From NCBI GenBank assembly GCA_943789485.1, contig CALSUH010000005.1, positions 372,001 through 436,000 on the forward strand: a DNA stretch of 64,000 bases, written 5' to 3'. A program made the translations under genes and the position numbers. Of the stretch, positions 63,108 through 64,000 are shown in pieces (the stretch's first letter is position 1; every line of letters starts with the position of its first letter). Under the pieces are notes generated by a model that saw nothing but the letters and a program-made list of their open reading frames with translations, had not been told where the DNA came from and made no database searches. Source of the DNA: an uncultured Pseudomonadales bacterium. GTDB lineage: Bacteria; Pseudomonadota; Gammaproteobacteria; Pseudomonadales; Pseudohongiellaceae.

Positions 63108-63340
63108 CTAATGCTTCCTTTTATTGTAGATTTTCGGGCGCTCGAGACGCGCCGATGTCAAATATACTGGTCTTCGAGGCACTTTGCTAAATTTTTCGTA
63201 AGATTATGAATGTTTTTGCGCAAGGGTGCCGTTCGGCCTAACGTAGATGCTAATACGACAGGATCACCCTTGTTCATGAAAGGTTAGTGTATGTGGGGGG
63301 GGGGGGAACCGGAGCTCACGTGGTCTTTGAGCCAAGTTTT

Positions 63341-64000
63341 CTATTCCCCGCTTAGGAACGCATCGATCTTCTCGGCTACTAGTCTGCCTTCATCGATAGC
63401 GCGAACCACTAATGATTGCCCACGGCGGCAATCGCCTGCGGCAAAGACCTTGGCTCTGGATGTGTGAAAATCGCGATACTGCGCTTTGTAATTGGAACGC
63501 CGATCGAGCTCTAGGCTTAAGGATTCATTAAGATAGTGCTCCGGCCCCAAGAAGCCCATGGATAGTAGGATTAGGTCGGCTTCCCAAAACTGTTCACTGC
63601 CAGGAACCTCATTGAATTTTTCATCCACATTCACGGTGTTGATGCCCTTTAGGCGTCCATCGGCATCCCGCACGATCTCTTTTCCAGAGACTGAATACAC
63701 TCGAGGATCATTGCCGAATTTCTCGGCGGCTTCCTGATGGCCATAATCTACTCTGTAGATTTTGGGCCAGAGAGGCCAGGGATTGTCGTCCGCTCGATCA
63801 AGAGGGGGTATGGACATGATCTCGAAATTCACTAATGACTGACAGCCGTGTCGCAGGGAGGTGCCTATACAGTCGGTACCTGTATCGCCGCCTCCGATAA
63901 CGATGACTTTCTTGCCCTTCGCACTTAGATAGTTGTCGTCTGCTAGATTAGAGTCCAAAAGGCTTTTCGTGTTCTTGTGCAAGAACTCCATCGCCAGATG
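63341..64000 (-). CDS. gltD: Glutamate synthase small subunit (GltD), partial at window end
   Basis: [15 protein letters not shown]...[35 protein letters not shown]...[22 protein letters not shown]. Confidence 0.93.
   Translation of the reverse strand, partial: HLAMEFLHKNTKSLLDSNLADDNYLSAKGKKVIVIGGGDTGTDCIGTSLRHGCQSLVNFEIMSIPPLDRADDNPWPLWPKIYRVDYGHQEAAEKFGNDPRVYSVSGKEIVRDADGRLKGINTVNVDEKFNEVPGSEQFWEADLILLSMGFLGPEHYLNESLSLELDRRSNYKAQYRDFHTSRAKVFAAGDCRRGQSLVVRAIDEGRLVAEKIDAFLSGE

Overview
The window is a gammaproteobacterial-type chromosomal segment. Evidence for this is EpmA, the zapA-6S RNA-fthC block, pepP-ubiH-ubiI, NhaB, GltD and a monomeric IDH. It holds about 50 supportable CDSs, mostly housekeeping or metabolic, with several decayed loci. 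The most interesting items are: (1) a small colicin V/class II microcin-like precursor with a double-glycine leader, followed by a three-TM candidate immunity protein (32484-33018); (2) an SOS mutasome in which dnaE2 and imuAB are convergent and each module has its own LexA box; (3) three relics of LysE/RhtB-type exporter genes around a SulP transporter (4.6-8.9 kb); (4) four reading-frame lesions: one in an amidohydrolase, two in an M13 peptidase, and a 4-nt insertion in fthC; (5) a decayed paralogue with TGA at an expected Trp codon (35.66-36.14 kb); (6) an unannotated 6S RNA; (7) an NqrB/RnfD/UnbU-like membrane protein with a Cys-rich Sel1-like tail next to a formylglycine-generating-enzyme-like protein; (8) a 147-bp inverted-repeat element between pepP and ubiH. 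I saw no CRISPR array, rRNA, convincing tRNA or intact transposon. All family names are from reading the translations; no database search was run.
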